Shown piece after piece: positions 10,501-19,257 of a stretch of DNA of 64,000 nucleotides. Each line of letters begins with the position of its first letter. The first letter of the stretch is position 1. This stretch comes from Tetrapyrgos nigripes. Taxonomy: Eukaryota; Basidiomycota; Agaricomycetes; Agaricales; Campanellaceae. A program made the position numbers and the translations under genes. The stretch is taken from contig JAACJM010000221.1 of assembly GCA_013368315.1 (NCBI GenBank), positions 1-64,000 on the forward strand, read 5' to 3'. The notes under the pieces are model-generated. The model was not told the origin of the DNA and did not search any database. It saw only the letters and a program-made list of their open reading frames with translations.

Positions 10501-11897
10501 TCATCTGGTGGAGGAGGTAATGTATCATATACTTTGACAACAGGAGAGTCAAAAGCTATGACATGAGAAATCATTTTTCTCATGCCTGATGAGACACGCA
10601 CAAAGCAGCAATTAGTTCGAATTTTTTGAATTAACAATTTTTCCACAAAATTCAAGCGCTTTAGCTCATCTGGAATGTCTCCAAGCCATAAACCTCTGGC
10701 CAAACATATTCTTGGCATTTTCCCATTTATCAGAGCCTTACGACACTCACTACAAACTTTGTTGCACTTTTTGTCTATGACTGGTTCATCATATTCTTTG
10801 ATTCTGTCTGTACTAAGTTTGCGCTCTAAACGCGTCACACCTGACACTTTGAGATGGCCAAGAAAGTGATAAATTGACTTTAAAGGAGTGAGCTCAGCAC
10901 ACTGCCTTAGCTGCCCACACACAGCGCACCCAGCCTCCTGGATTTTGTCAGGGTGAAAATCATTACTCCAACTGCGAATGACATTTAGAACATTGTCTTG
11001 TGATGCAGGCTTGGGTGGAAACTTTTTATCTTCTGGGTGAATTGGGTGTACATAATTGATTGGCCTGAAGACAGAAATAAGATAAGGACAAGAATCTACA
11101 CAAGTGTGAGACTCACACAGTTTCTGAATTTGCGTTAGCGTAGGTTTTGCACCAGTTTTGATATTATGTGCTCTGGCTAGATGCCGAATCTGATCATGGT
11201 ATAGCATTTTGTAAACAACAGTGAAAGGGATGTTTGCATATATGAGAGTATCACATAGATTCTCTGTATCTGTAGTGAACTCCTGAAATTTGAACAGAAC
11301 TGCCAACACATTCATGATGGAGGTTTGCTCAATCATATAAGGCTGGAGATCAAGATAGCTAAATGTTTTCTCACTACCACGTCCTCCTTTCATGGAAAAT
11401 GTAAAAAAATTATGCCCTGAGCTTGAAGCATGATTAGACCTGAAGTGAATTTCTAAATGCATTATTGGAATCAAGGTATGTGCTATGTTGCAGATGATTG
11501 CCAGATGCATTTGATTTATGGCAAACAGGCACCTATTCCACAAATGAGATATGCCGCTGCAAGACAAATTATACAAAATTTGGACATTGCCATAAGAATT
11601 AGTCAAATGGATCATTTCAAAGATCATATCACAATCATCACATATACCTGCAGGCTGCTGGCTCAACAGCGCCTTGAGGGAGGCCAAGTAATCATGTCTG
11701 TACATAGTATTTCGCATTATTGAGATTTTTGCTTTCTTAATAGTTTTGCATATATTTATCTGAATGAAAGGCAGCTTTTGAACCTGAAGTTGAAAATCTC
11801 GAATTTTAAGAGGTGGATGAGAATAGCTTGCATAAAATGTTTGCACAAGATTGAGACACTTGTGAGCACAGGCTTGTAGAATATTAGAGACTCTCAA
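4578..11897 (-). CDS. Helitron Rep / Pif1-like helicase with C-terminal ubiquitin-protease-like domain
   Basis: One uninterrupted frame of 2439 codons encodes the rolling-circle transposase. In order it has Cys/His-rich N-terminal motifs (CAVCGQ, CSEC), a DUF6570-like block (about 400-520), and the Helitron-like N domain with the HUH site LTLHLHMLLW (His860, His862) and paired tyrosines YVTNY (Tyr1067, Tyr1071). A Pif1/RecD helicase follows, with Walker A GGMGGTGKST (Lys1574), Walker B FLDEVSM, FAGDFGQLPPA and YTALSRS. The final 250 residues hold a Cys box (NNSCAYDS, Cys2192), a CQTC pair and a His box (RHFILRI, His2387), as in USP-type cysteine proteases. Activities are inferred from the families. 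The start is uncertain: a 5-nt deletion just upstream cuts off a further N-terminal stretch that is in frame in copy B, so the true protein was longer. Confidence 0.85.
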   Translation of the reverse strand: MRVSNILQACAHKCLNLVQTFYASYSHPPLKIRDFQLQVQKLPFIQINICKTIKKAKISIMRNTMYRHDYLASLKALLSQQPAGICDDCDMIFEMIHLTNSYGNVQILYNLSCSGISHLWNRCLFAINQMHLAIICNIAHTLIPIMHLEIHFRSNHASSSGHNFFTFSMKGGRGSEKTFSYLDLQPYMIEQTSIMNVLAVLFKFQEFTTDTENLCDTLIYANIPFTVVYKMLYHDQIRHLARAHNIKTGAKPTLTQIQKLCESHTCVDSCPYLISVFRPINYVHPIHPEDKKFPPKPASQDNVLNVIRSWSNDFHPDKIQEAGCAVCGQLRQCAELTPLKSIYHFLGHLKVSGVTRLERKLSTDRIKEYDEPVIDKKCNKVCSECRKALINGKMPRICLARGLWLGDIPDELKRLNFVEKLLIQKIRTNCCFVRVSSGMRKMISHVIAFDSPVVKVYDTLPPPPDDLDEVLAIMFTGPCKPTEKDYQRTPMLVRRKYVYNALTWLKLNHPAYHELNISLENLNQYSEDLPPVSVEWKPTASEGNRVPEGTSVHDNEPEIGTEQGEVPFVVHGLTGQNLQNETVESQKAKALAHLNSQGKFLAVGHSKDSSTIFRNPKLYPSIFPWLFPYGLGGFEMNDIPQFGEKAHKKFLLNYHDKRFETDITFPFIAFSHEQIKAATHNGFAMTELQSFPAIADRILNINQAVLNNIIQRLDKGEIVHPETEDEKTCFSVIQDLDHVGGGVKGSMTSKKYLRNELWSLIAYLGAPSWYITFAPSDTTHPLCLYHAGTDEKFQPCLNLPDDDRTRQVIRNPVSGAKFFDFMVRMFIKHILGVDSDHDGLFGKTSAYYGTVEQQGRLTLHLHMLLWIAFSKSPQEIRDAILDPNSDFQKRIVEYLESAHTGNFMTGNQESVEENVRLRAQSEDYVNPLYSLPAEPPKPVNHKCSFKESCETCLSIEQWWNHYKDEVDDIVSRTHIHKCKSTMGKDGKRKKNKDYFGCLDNKYGTCSARFPRQFVETTQVDQETGYLKMQKHEPWINTYNPTMTYLLRCNSDVTSLLSGTAIKAVVYYVTNYITKWSLNTHVIFDVIKSVLERNSEMLNGPLSRQEKVRKLVTQMVNLLSVKMELGAPMICMYLLDNPDHYTSHKFKSFYWKNYVNEVQKCWTISDENSCSMKDKVILLRKRNGVVALSQVYDYIYRPLHLEQMCLYDWVQRCERLKVSTKKDVCDNAEQLPGMSFNDADSDTESNVSDSGSDAGFESDNELSTRKYPQGPKPVSKEKLARNVFPFVHGHPLADSHALKVVSDDKRLVPNFIGGTLPRADKGNREYYCTVMLTLFKPWRAGKDLKNKDQTWDDAFDNFQFTSQQEQILKNFQVRYECLDSRDDYNAQRRAMSEKIQDPYLPEYDDGIDSDLLDTLADPLNGESGPFERRRQEEMNKMKELLVDMGWTDTLHDQKSLIPPACQPQIDKSAHGWKLQINKMRQDILDKRHRSGADQKSNNKFKNPFPEQVEILDKTAFEQRTRQGHTQNLIDQIANEFQFQDNAEQERAFRIIANHAVSPCPQQLKMYIGGMGGTGKSTVLHALRKFFAERKESHRMLVVAPTGNAAALLAGSTYHYMFGINSKPEGENHSTSIPQICSQLEGVNYIFLDEVSMLSCKDMYKISAKLALALSMPHLPFGGMNMIFAGDFGQLPPAIGGESVALYSHSIGHSPKSRADQESAIGQHLWHQVTTVVMLRKNMRQTETSEKYDNYRKALENMRYNSCTSEDIAFLRTLISNPNEPSKSLRNKNFRNTPIILTYNKHKDVANKLGTERFAAETGQTLMSFYSEDEQVVLEDIPENEKQHRKRRKSKRFKVNNKVQHELWTQPHSYNDRQIPGRLDLCLGMPVMIRYNSATELCITKGQEGHVHSWKEKVGKHGKPVLDVLFIKLHNPPKPPSPIQFEGLPENVVPITRNTVRIECKLSDDSQIAISRTQVEVLPNFAMTDFASQGKTRNWNVVDINNSRDFRAIYTALSRSFCADQTLVLQGFNGSLLTGGLKNKGGYRQELRELEILDEISKLKHLGLLSASVSGDRRSMLIKSFHTIKGKNFVPAFAHKSIVWNDSDPLPDTFESGETWQIIADDKIHQQKKSTQLRGNFKPALGAVTNVSTSSLKRKSRSEEVINDIPLKKLKEDKNISTESTQLLSFLNWSNNSCAYDSAIMLLYYLHSNYSEKFQIEASHFTQILSTELASAFQSNVVDLAPCRESLRLGLHHIDPEAFPYGEYADASEVLLQLTQSDMPFSKRRVICSNDHTFKPWKNRNNMLLYTSTRAYHSTQEWLDNYTQLFGWNCQTCHTELQTIVEFIRFPEFFLLYIPINVSTQVDKIVNLTVNQQQRVYHLKAVIYFGDRHFILRIISDTGDYIYDGMKNGFPQKVSSQISENEMISYYEGRKAATLLYIKVG

Positions 11898-12462
11898 ATG
11901 AGTTATGTATGGTCTGTATATATCTCATGACGAAAGATGGCTGCTTCTGTAATCGTAACCAACATGCACGGTGAAAAGTCTGAGCAGTAAGTGATTGCAA
12001 CATAATTGAATCAGTGACTTGTACAGGACCACTCTTCTTAATGCCTTTCATGGTAGTAGCATAGCCCAGGCTAAAATTTTGGTTGTATGAAGCAATATTC
12101 CTCTGTGCAAATGGCTTAAATTTCCAAGAAGAAACATAATTCAATTTCCAGTGGGTAAGATACAATTTCCAGTGTAGGGTATAATTAAATTTCCTGGGAT
12201 ACCGGGTAACAATTTCCTCAGGGAGATCGACGCTTGGAAGAGAAAGAATCCTTGAGCTTGGTACATATATGAAAGGTGATGTCGAGGCAAGGATTGTATT
12301 TTGAGATGGCGGTGATGGCAGTGGTGGATGTATTATATTTGAGACGATGACAACGATGACAACAACGGCAGCAAAAACAACAACGGCGGCAACAACAACA
12401 ACAACGGGGACAACAACAATAATGACAGTGGCGGCGGCAGCGGGGACCAGCAGTAAAGACAA
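11884..12462 (-). pseudogene. Detached N-terminal part of Helitron A protein
   Basis: This minus-strand frame contains NYTLHWKLYLTHWKLNYVSS and downstream residues that align with the N-terminus of the copy B protein (from about 39190). It stops just after the helicase frame opens. The cause is visible: copy B has TATATACTTTACAGACC where copy A has TATATACAGACC, a 5-nt loss. Upstream of the HWKL repeats the frame runs through a Val/Ala-rich trinucleotide tract (12340-12440) that is not frame-conserved in copy B and is probably UTR or intron. Confidence 0.5.
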
Positions 12463-12754
12463 GTCGATGTTGTGGGACCAGAAGACATCAAGGAAAGAAA
12501 GACGGATATCAAGACGCGAAGTACAAAACCGTCGTTGACAGACGTGACCAAGATTGAGGGAAACAACGATGCGAGGGATGTTGACATTCGTTGAGTTGAT
12601 ATGTAGGGCCAGTGGGTAAGACGTGATGGAAAGCGAGGTAGACGGGAAAGGGACAAAAAAGACACAGGGAAGAGATCAGTTAGCAGTTCATTATCAAACG
12701 AGCAGTGCAACGTACCAAAAATGATCTGACACAATACGCGTATCATCGGCAACT

Positions 12755-12988
12755 CTACAATCTACCTGCAGCGGTCCAAACCATCAGCCCCTGTAAGAAC
12801 CAAGGGGGACCGGGAATCATTACCGGTGGGATGTTTCGTAGGGTAAAAGCTAGCAAGGTTGAATTAGTCGGATGACGTGGCACACAGCTGAGACACAGCG
12901 TACTATGAGAAGACAAGAATAGCTGGTGCATACAAAGCAGATGGCCGAGCCAAATGCCTACAGCAAATAAAGAAGTTGTTACTTTCAT
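12755..12988 (-). CDS. Small leader-like frame in Helitron A 5' region
   Basis: A 77-codon frame starts MKVTTSLFAVGIWLGHLLC and ends TAAGRL. Element B has a 74-codon equivalent at 38451-38675 with the same hydrophobic, signal-peptide-like start and the same last residues. Their length differences are multiples of three. It could be an independent small Helitron protein, a first exon of the large protein, or chance conservation in a 5' leader. No function can be named. Confidence 0.3.
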   Translation of the reverse strand: MKVTTSLFAVGIWLGHLLCMHQLFLSSHSTLCLSCVPRHPTNSTLLAFTLRNIPPVMIPGPPWFLQGLMVWTAAGRL

Positions 12989-13187
12989 GGATGGTGAGCA
13001 GCGATGAGTATGGGTGAAAGATGATGAGCGTTGCAGAGCAAGTGCGTTGCAGATCACGCGTCTTTGCGGCAACCGCCGATGACCGGTTACGGTGATCAAA
13101 TGGCACCGGGGACCGGTGGAGTTATCGAGCATAGCCACACGCGGAAACGTCAGGTTATAAGAACGAGACCCTAAAGGGCCTCGTAAT

Positions 13188-13417
13188 TTCGCTTTTCTTT
13201 CCCATGATTACGGTGTACCTTGCGTTGTTTGCCCCCATTGCAGCTACCAAGTACTGCTGTTCCAACCAAAGACACAGTAATTATATAAAATCCTAGGTTG
13301 TACCTTAGAAGCTCGTTTATAAAAATCGTTGGATAATCCCAAGGATCTTTTTTTATAAAAGCCCTGCCAAATAACCTACCAGCTACAACACACATTTAGC
13401 TTACTAGATCCTGGACT
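13188..13417. other. Host flank of Helitron A, no gene seen
   Basis: This resumes the host unit (CCATGATTACGGTGTACCTTG), matching 54080-54150. I see no supported coding region. Confidence 0.5.
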
Positions 13418-13762
13418 GGGAGCTATGGACTTCGGTCCATAGCTAGTGAAAAGCACGGGTTGCGCGGGTTGCCACGGGTTGCGGGTACGGGTCTCGCGGG
13501 TACGGGTACGGGTAGTGATCTCCGGACCCGTGGCCCCTTCAGGTGGCTCTAGACACCCCAATATTGCACGCAATTAACTGTAATAATGTTGAAATAGCTT
13601 AACGGTTAACTGCGTACTGATTTGAGGACCCAATTTTGCGAGGTCTTGAGTTCAAGCCCTGCTAGCAGCGTGACCCGTGGGTATTTTTGCGCACGGGTAC
13701 GGGTACGGGTCGTGCCAAAAGTACCCGCGGGATACCCGTGCAGTTCACTATCCATAGCTCCC
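13418..13762. mobile_element. Possible 345-bp MITE rich in CGGGTA repeats
   Basis: The stretch opens with GGGAGCTATGGA and closes with TCCATAGCTCCC, inverted copies of each other followed on both inner sides by TAGTGAA-like sequence. The interior carries clustered CGGGTA/GGGTTGC iterations on both arms. No matching target duplication is visible, so the call is tentative. The left end also contains a local hairpin (TATGGACTTCGGTCCATA). Confidence 0.4.
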
Positions 13763-13935
13763 CAAGGCTCCTCAGCTCGGCTTTGCTCTGTAACTCGGCT
13801 TGAGACGGCCACTTTCTAAATCGAGCATGTACATAATCTGGCGGTCGTATAGTAACGCGTGTCTAGGTCAGTTCAAGAACATACAGATATTGTGATTCAC
13901 ACAAAATATATTTCGTTGTATATAGTACATAGACT

Positions 13936-14504
13936 CTAGTCATCTACTACCTCTAATGCCTTCATCTTCTGCAACGTATCTTGCGTTAGCTCAAAACACC
14001 TCGCCTTATCCCAAGTTCCTCCTTGCATGAGTTTGATGAGGCCGGGGGTGGTGGTGGATAGTATTGCTAATACCACACTGTATCCATGTGTAGCATAGGT
14101 AGATGTTCGTGTTGGATCAAGAAAAGTCAGCGAAATGATTGTAAAGAGGGGAAAGAGGGGAAACAACGAATGATGAATGAAAAGACATACCATGACCATT
14201 ATGCCCTGCACACACCCAAAGTCCAGGTTTGTCAGGTATGAGAGGAAGGCCACTAGAGGTGAAAAAATCAGTATAGAAACCCAACAGAAAGAAAAAGGAA
14301 GTAACTCGAAGAAAAGGACCTGGAAGAGAGAAACAAAACTGAGAAGGAATAGAAAGAACACTCACAAACCCTATAATCCCCCTCGGTCTCTACTGATGAT
14401 CCACCGCTCCTCGTAGTCCTGCATTTAAAGTGTGTTCCGATCCCTATAAAGAGTCCCAACAAACCTATTAGGGCATGTAAATGAGGGACGACATTCCTCA
14501 CCAC
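13936..14504 (-). pseudogene. C-terminal fragment of a FAD-dependent (DAO-type) oxidoreductase
   Basis: Joined exons on the minus strand give GLPLIPDKPGLWVCAGHNGH, then TTPGLIKLMQGGTWDK and a short charged tail to the stop at 13936. This pattern (G.P.IG...GLW..AG.NGHGM followed by PGLIKLM) is characteristic of the end of fungal glycine/D-amino-acid oxidase-like FAD enzymes. The intron of about 110 nt before GLPL has GT-AG ends. The upstream exons expected for the FAD-binding and catalytic parts are not recognisable beyond a possible VILGGSNPG near 14650. I treat it as a decayed or partial gene; an intact but divergent gene is less likely. Confidence 0.5.
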
Positions 14505-14509
14505 TCACC

Positions 14510-16020
14510 TTCGCTTTGCCCCACTCATTCCTGGCCCAACACCTCACTGCATCCGTACCAGTCTTAAGACTACTCAACCCATCTCTGACCCTATCCCTAG
14601 GGTGCTCCTTCCCACCTCATCGACTCCGCTTGTCCAGGATTACTTCCCCCAAGGATGACCACTTCAGCAGACGAGGGACGGCGAGAGCTGATTGAAAAGA
14701 GAGTATTGCTTGGATGAGGGTGCTATGGGTGTTCTGAAGGAATTTGGAACCGACAGGTGGAGGTATGAGTTACGGAGGTATGAGATGTGGAGTAAGACGC
14801 ACCTAAAAGTTGACGGCCATGTATGGCCAATTGCTGCAAACAAGGCAGCTTTTTCCATGAGAGAGGTGACATATACACATGTGGCTGTCCATTGTTGTCC
14901 TTCATGGACACAGAAGAAGAGCGGCGGGGATGCCCAAGGGATGCGCTGGCAGCTCAACGATGATGACGCGTCGTCGAATTACCGTCGAGTTACCGTCGAA
15001 CAGTAGATTCCCACGCGTTTTCTGGGCGCTTAGCACGCCATCTCGACCTTTGCTCGACTCATGTTGTATCTACAGAGCGTTTTCAACTTCGGAGAGGCCC
15101 GTAATAGGTATGAAATATGCTTGAGCACACCCTGAATATTTTCTGTCGCTATCCTCTGAGTGATATGCAACATATTCGCAAGTTAATCCAAAACGGTCAT
15201 AAAATAGTTAATCTGGGACATTCGTCTTGAATTAGAGGTATGATGTAGAGTTCTTAAAATCACCAAAAAATGTAGAAATGTTTTGAATGAAATAGAAAAG
15301 AGTAATAATAAGGTATTCAACCATATTGAGGCCATTTGAAATCAGCAGAGCCCTAAAAGCTCTTTGGGATGCAACAACTGCAAAAAAGTGATCATCCAAA
15401 GACTCGAACGCATACATTTCGTGGTAGACCCCCTTGCATATATTGACACTTTGTACTAGGACCTGAGTCCATATACATGTAAAACTATTATCTTGGAGCT
15501 CTGGGTGTGATCTAAACGATTCATTCCAGGAAAGTATCATCCACTGAATGATTGTTGAATTAATCTCGAACTACTTGTGCCATCTTTTTTTTTGGCCCAA
15601 AAAGCAATCTCAAAGTGACTTGATGCGTAACTTACATATCCACCATTGACGGATACAGATCGTACACGCCCGGGAACCTACAATGAAGGTTACTTTTTCA
15701 GCCACAATTGCCAAACAATTGCTGATCAAATGCGAATTGGCATTTGATACCCAAACTCCTGGGCCAAAAATGACGACACTGTTCCTCTACTTATGAGCAT
15801 TCTCCATGGCTCAGTCAGTAGTTTTGTCTAGGTGTCCAATAAATTGGGTGATCTGACTCATCCGAGGCGCCGACTCCCGAGCCTACCTAAGCACATACTT
15901 ACAAAATATCCAACGTTAAAGGGCTCTATCAACACGTCGGGCATTATTCAGGATGCGGCACCACATCGCATGCACTCATATGTATTAATTTTCTAGGATA
16001 CACAGTCTAATTTGTGTACC
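14510..16020. other. No recognisable gene
   Basis: Several open frames up to about 100 codons exist (for example 15232-15540, minus), but none shows a family motif, a second copy or a plausible exon chain. Confidence 0.4.
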
Positions 16021-16029
16021 GATAAATTA

Positions 16030-16620
16030 GTAGGGGTATGTACAAATAGGGCGGGAATGCTCCCACGTCTGGATTAACCCGACCCAAAGCGCTTATACCC
16101 AGCAGGGTGGCTCAATTGGATTTATGTATTATTAACTACAGATTTAATAACCTAACGATGCTGTAGTAGGGATACGTAGCAGCAAATCGCGAGCGTAACC
16201 AATGGGGCGGGCAGGTTCCCACGCACGGATGAACCCGACCCAAAGCGCTTTCCAAATAATTCTGGTCTGCATCAGTCGGCAGATCCAGTAGGGTACTCAA
16301 TTTGACTTATGTACTATTAAGTACAGATTGAGTGGCTTAATTTGTGTAACGATACAGTAGTAGGGGTGTGTAGCAGCAAATGGCCCAGCGTACAAATAGG
16401 GCGGGAATGTTCCCACGCCCGGATTAGCCCAACCCAAAGCGCTTAGACCGAGCGGGGTACTCAATTTGATTTATGTACTACTAACTACAGATTTAAAAGC
16501 CTAACGATGCTGTAGTAGGGATACGTAGCAGCAGATCGCGAGCGTACAAATAGGGCGGGAAGGTTCCCACGCACGGATTAACCCGAGCTAAAGCGCTTTC
16601 CGAATAACCCGATCCAGGCA
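16030..16620. repeat. Higher-order tandem repeat (dimeric units)
   Basis: Four copies of a block with GGGCGGG, then TTCCCACGC.CGGATTA and CCCAAAGCGCTT, start near 16049, 16203, 16396 and 16550. Spacings are about 154, 193 and 154 bp. Copies 1 and 3 share one version and copies 2 and 4 share another, so the array is two repeats of a dimer of about 347 bp. Between blocks, ACAGATT.A.., GTAGTAGGG.TACGTAGCAGC recurs. No coding potential is seen. Confidence 0.75.
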
Positions 16621-17506
16621 CGAGTTTCCGAAAAGTCCGATGGCACCCTAGTGCCGAGTTACGCTGTAAAGGATTAGGTCAGCCTGCGATGAGACCCAAC
16701 CTCCAACTGGACCAAAAGGCCACAATATTCGGTACGTGTGAATACCGTCGCAGGCTCTATATATGGAGTAAGGGACGTGACCCTTACATGCGCACAAAAT
16801 GGCATTTTCCGAGAGGCAGGATGCTGGTCCACCAGCTACCCCGCTGAAAAGGGCAGGTCGCTTTATAAGCTGGTCTAGTCATGTGAGGCTAAGGTTCAAC
16901 CGTCTCTTTTTATAAAGGAGCTTCTAAGGTTGTAACCCCGATATTTTGTAAAACTTTTATAAAAAATCAGTGTCATGGCCTGGCTGTTCCTCAATGGAAC
17001 AGCAGAGAGTAAGTACATACTGATCTATAAACAGTTCCTCGAATCTCGATTTTGGCTACGATCTGCGAAAATCTGTGCGATTCCGATGGAATACGGGTGC
17101 ATTACTGAGTATAAAGTAAAAAATATACCCAGTCCGAGACGTCTAACACCACCTAAATATCCTTCTGGTAGCAAAGTCAATGATGGAAAAGCTGGAAATG
17201 ATAGAAGGAGTGACAGTACAAGGTAACTCGACGCGTGCAGGAAGGACAGTGCGGTGAATACGGGTACGTATAGCCACAACATTAAGTAGTACTAGGCATA
17301 CGCCACGCCACATAACACCAGAAGCACATCACAGCAGGCCTTTGTTTGATGGTGATGCACAGGAAACGCAACTTTGCAATCATTCTTTCTTCTTTTTCCT
17401 ACAAATCGTTCTGCTTCATCAGGAACTTTGGGGAGATGCAAGTACACATGTATGGATAAAAAGAATAATATAAAAAACTGGAGGATTTGTGTCCAGTATT
17501 AGTGGC

Positions 17507-18884
17507 CTAGTTACTCATGACCTCAGTCTGCCTCTCAACCTGACTGTCTGTTTGAGATCCTGCTGTCTCCACCGAGGCAAATTTGATGGACTGAGAAAGA
17601 GACATGTCATTTCGAGATCTGATTTCCTCTCTAGACCTTTCTAGGGCTACCATGAGAACAATGAGAATTGGATAAAGTGTCTTGAAATATTGTCAGCCAA
17701 GTATAGAGGGTCCAAGGAGTATGTAAATACACCTACAGTTAAACCTGGCAGAATACCAGCAATAGTCTGAAGTGCTAAAGATGATTCCCCAGTTGCCCAG
17801 GCAATAATGATGTAGGTGATCTATAATATTGACAGTTAACATTCATTTTAGAATAAATGAAGCAGAGCTCTTGCTACTGACCCAAACTCCGGAATAGATC
17901 ATTCCAGATTCAACCAATAGCATCAGAATCTTTTGAGCCCTCGAAACCTGATTGCCACAGTCCTTCAAAGTCTGGTTGATATCCCGACCATGAAGCCTTT
18001 GAATAATTAGGAGGAAATAGTCAGAGCAAACTGTCAAATGCGCACCAGGCTTTATATCCAATGAAGCCTGTGGCAGCCATATTTGTGATGAGGAGTGGGA
18101 GAGTCATAATCAAGACATCCTTTTTCTGTCCATTATCACTAAAGCTATGAAGGAATCTAACAGCAGCTAATCCTCCATCTGCAAATGCTCCACCTAATGC
18201 TCAGTAGATAAGAATGAAGGCTCTGATGATGTAGATTCTTCTACTCACCTAACGATCCCAGAAAACAAATAACCAGAACACTCTTGACTACTAGATTTCG
18301 GGGAAACATAATCCATGCTCTCCAGGCTACAATTCCATCACCAATAACATACTGTCACGATATGAGCAAGTGTCAACATTGGGTTAGATTAATCTCAAGT
18401 TAATGATTGATTAATGATTGATTACTTACGTTCAATCTTACCACCATGTTTAGGGCTATCTGTATGTCTATTGCCTGTTGTATAACATTCGCAACATTGA
18501 CAACATTGTAACCATTCAGTGGAATCTGGACCAGGACAAATAGCACATTCAGAGTAGCATATGTAGTTGCAATAATTAGCATGAAGACCACAACAGCAAG
18601 GAGGACAAGCTGTGGTCCTGAGGGATATTTTTGCTGTGATCTGAGAGCAGAGAGGAACAAATTGATGTGTAATGTGTTACATAAATATATCCATGGGGTC
18701 AGGGTCAGAGAGCAAACAACATGAAAAGTCAGGCTTACAGAACAGCACAAAATATTGTGAGGGCAAGTGTAACATTGACACCATGAATCAGCCACTCAAT
18801 GGCTATTTGAAATATCCAGCTTTTGAGGGTAGCAAGATCAGAGTTGGAGAGGGGCAAGGAAGCTGGTTGTTGGGCCTGAAGCAT
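17507..18884 (-). CDS. Seven-transmembrane fungal membrane protein, copy 1
   Basis: Seven exons on the minus strand join in frame to about 330 residues. Exon 1 starts MLQAQQPASLPLSNSD. An upstream in-frame Met at 18923 (MLESVL) is an alternative start. Exon 2 carries hydrophobic LVLLAVVVFMLIIATTYATL. Exon 3 has the family motif YVIGDGIVAWRAWIMFPRN. Exon 4 ends ITNMAATGFIGYKAW, exon 5 contains RAQKILMLLVESGMIYSGVW, exon 6 reads ITYIIIAWATGESS, and exon 7 starts TLYPILIVLMVALERS and ends VMSN. All introns are 47-100 nt with GT-AG ends. The layout matches the large Agaricomycete family of seven-helix proteins with GD.IV.WRAW (DUF6533/6534-like). Their function is not established; a receptor-like role is only a guess. 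Copy 2 is at 55802-57168. Confidence 0.75.
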
Positions 18885-19257
18885 TGAAGAGACGTGGAAC
18901 AAGAAGAGCACAGATTCAAGCACTTATATTGTCCCCAGTGTGCTAACTTTGTATCCATCCTCTGTGGCGATCAGATAGTGATCACACTGATTTCTCAGCT
19001 TTAAATAGTTATCCTAACTGGCCTCAGTTCACCGTTCAACTCGAGGCTTTACCCAAATAACCCTTTATTGAATGTACAGCAGACACTTTTGATCGCAAGT
19101 ATGTGGAAGAATACCAGGATCGCAGACGCCCAAACTCTGACATGATACATCAATGGTCATAATGTGTGCCCTCACAGTTCCAAAAGTTAAGCCATATCAA
19201 ACCTCCATTGCATAAGATCAAACACACAACTTAAAAATTCTTGTTCCATCTTTAGCT

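Larger units (their letters stand above)
4521..13187 (-). mobile_element. Autonomous-type Helitron (Helentron-like), element A
   Basis: The boundaries come from a related empty host site at 54050-54080, which reads straight from AGTACTTTAAT into TTCACTTTTC. Here those two halves are separated by 8.67 kb. The 5' end (13187, minus strand) reads ATTACGAGGCCCTTTAGGGT and folds into a 9-bp hairpin. The 3' end carries GGGCCTCGTTACTGCCACG, a hairpin, and CCCACAGCTCCTTC. There is no target-site duplication beyond an ambiguous AT/AAT, as expected for rolling-circle elements. The element contains the large Rep/helicase gene plus about 1.2 kb of 5' sequence. Element B at 38246-46868 is a near full-length relative. 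Confidence 0.85.

Noticed and set aside
12347..12538. Thr-rich frame in an ACA/ACG trinucleotide tract
   Set aside because: Simple-sequence tract in the Helitron 5' region; its frame is not kept in element B.
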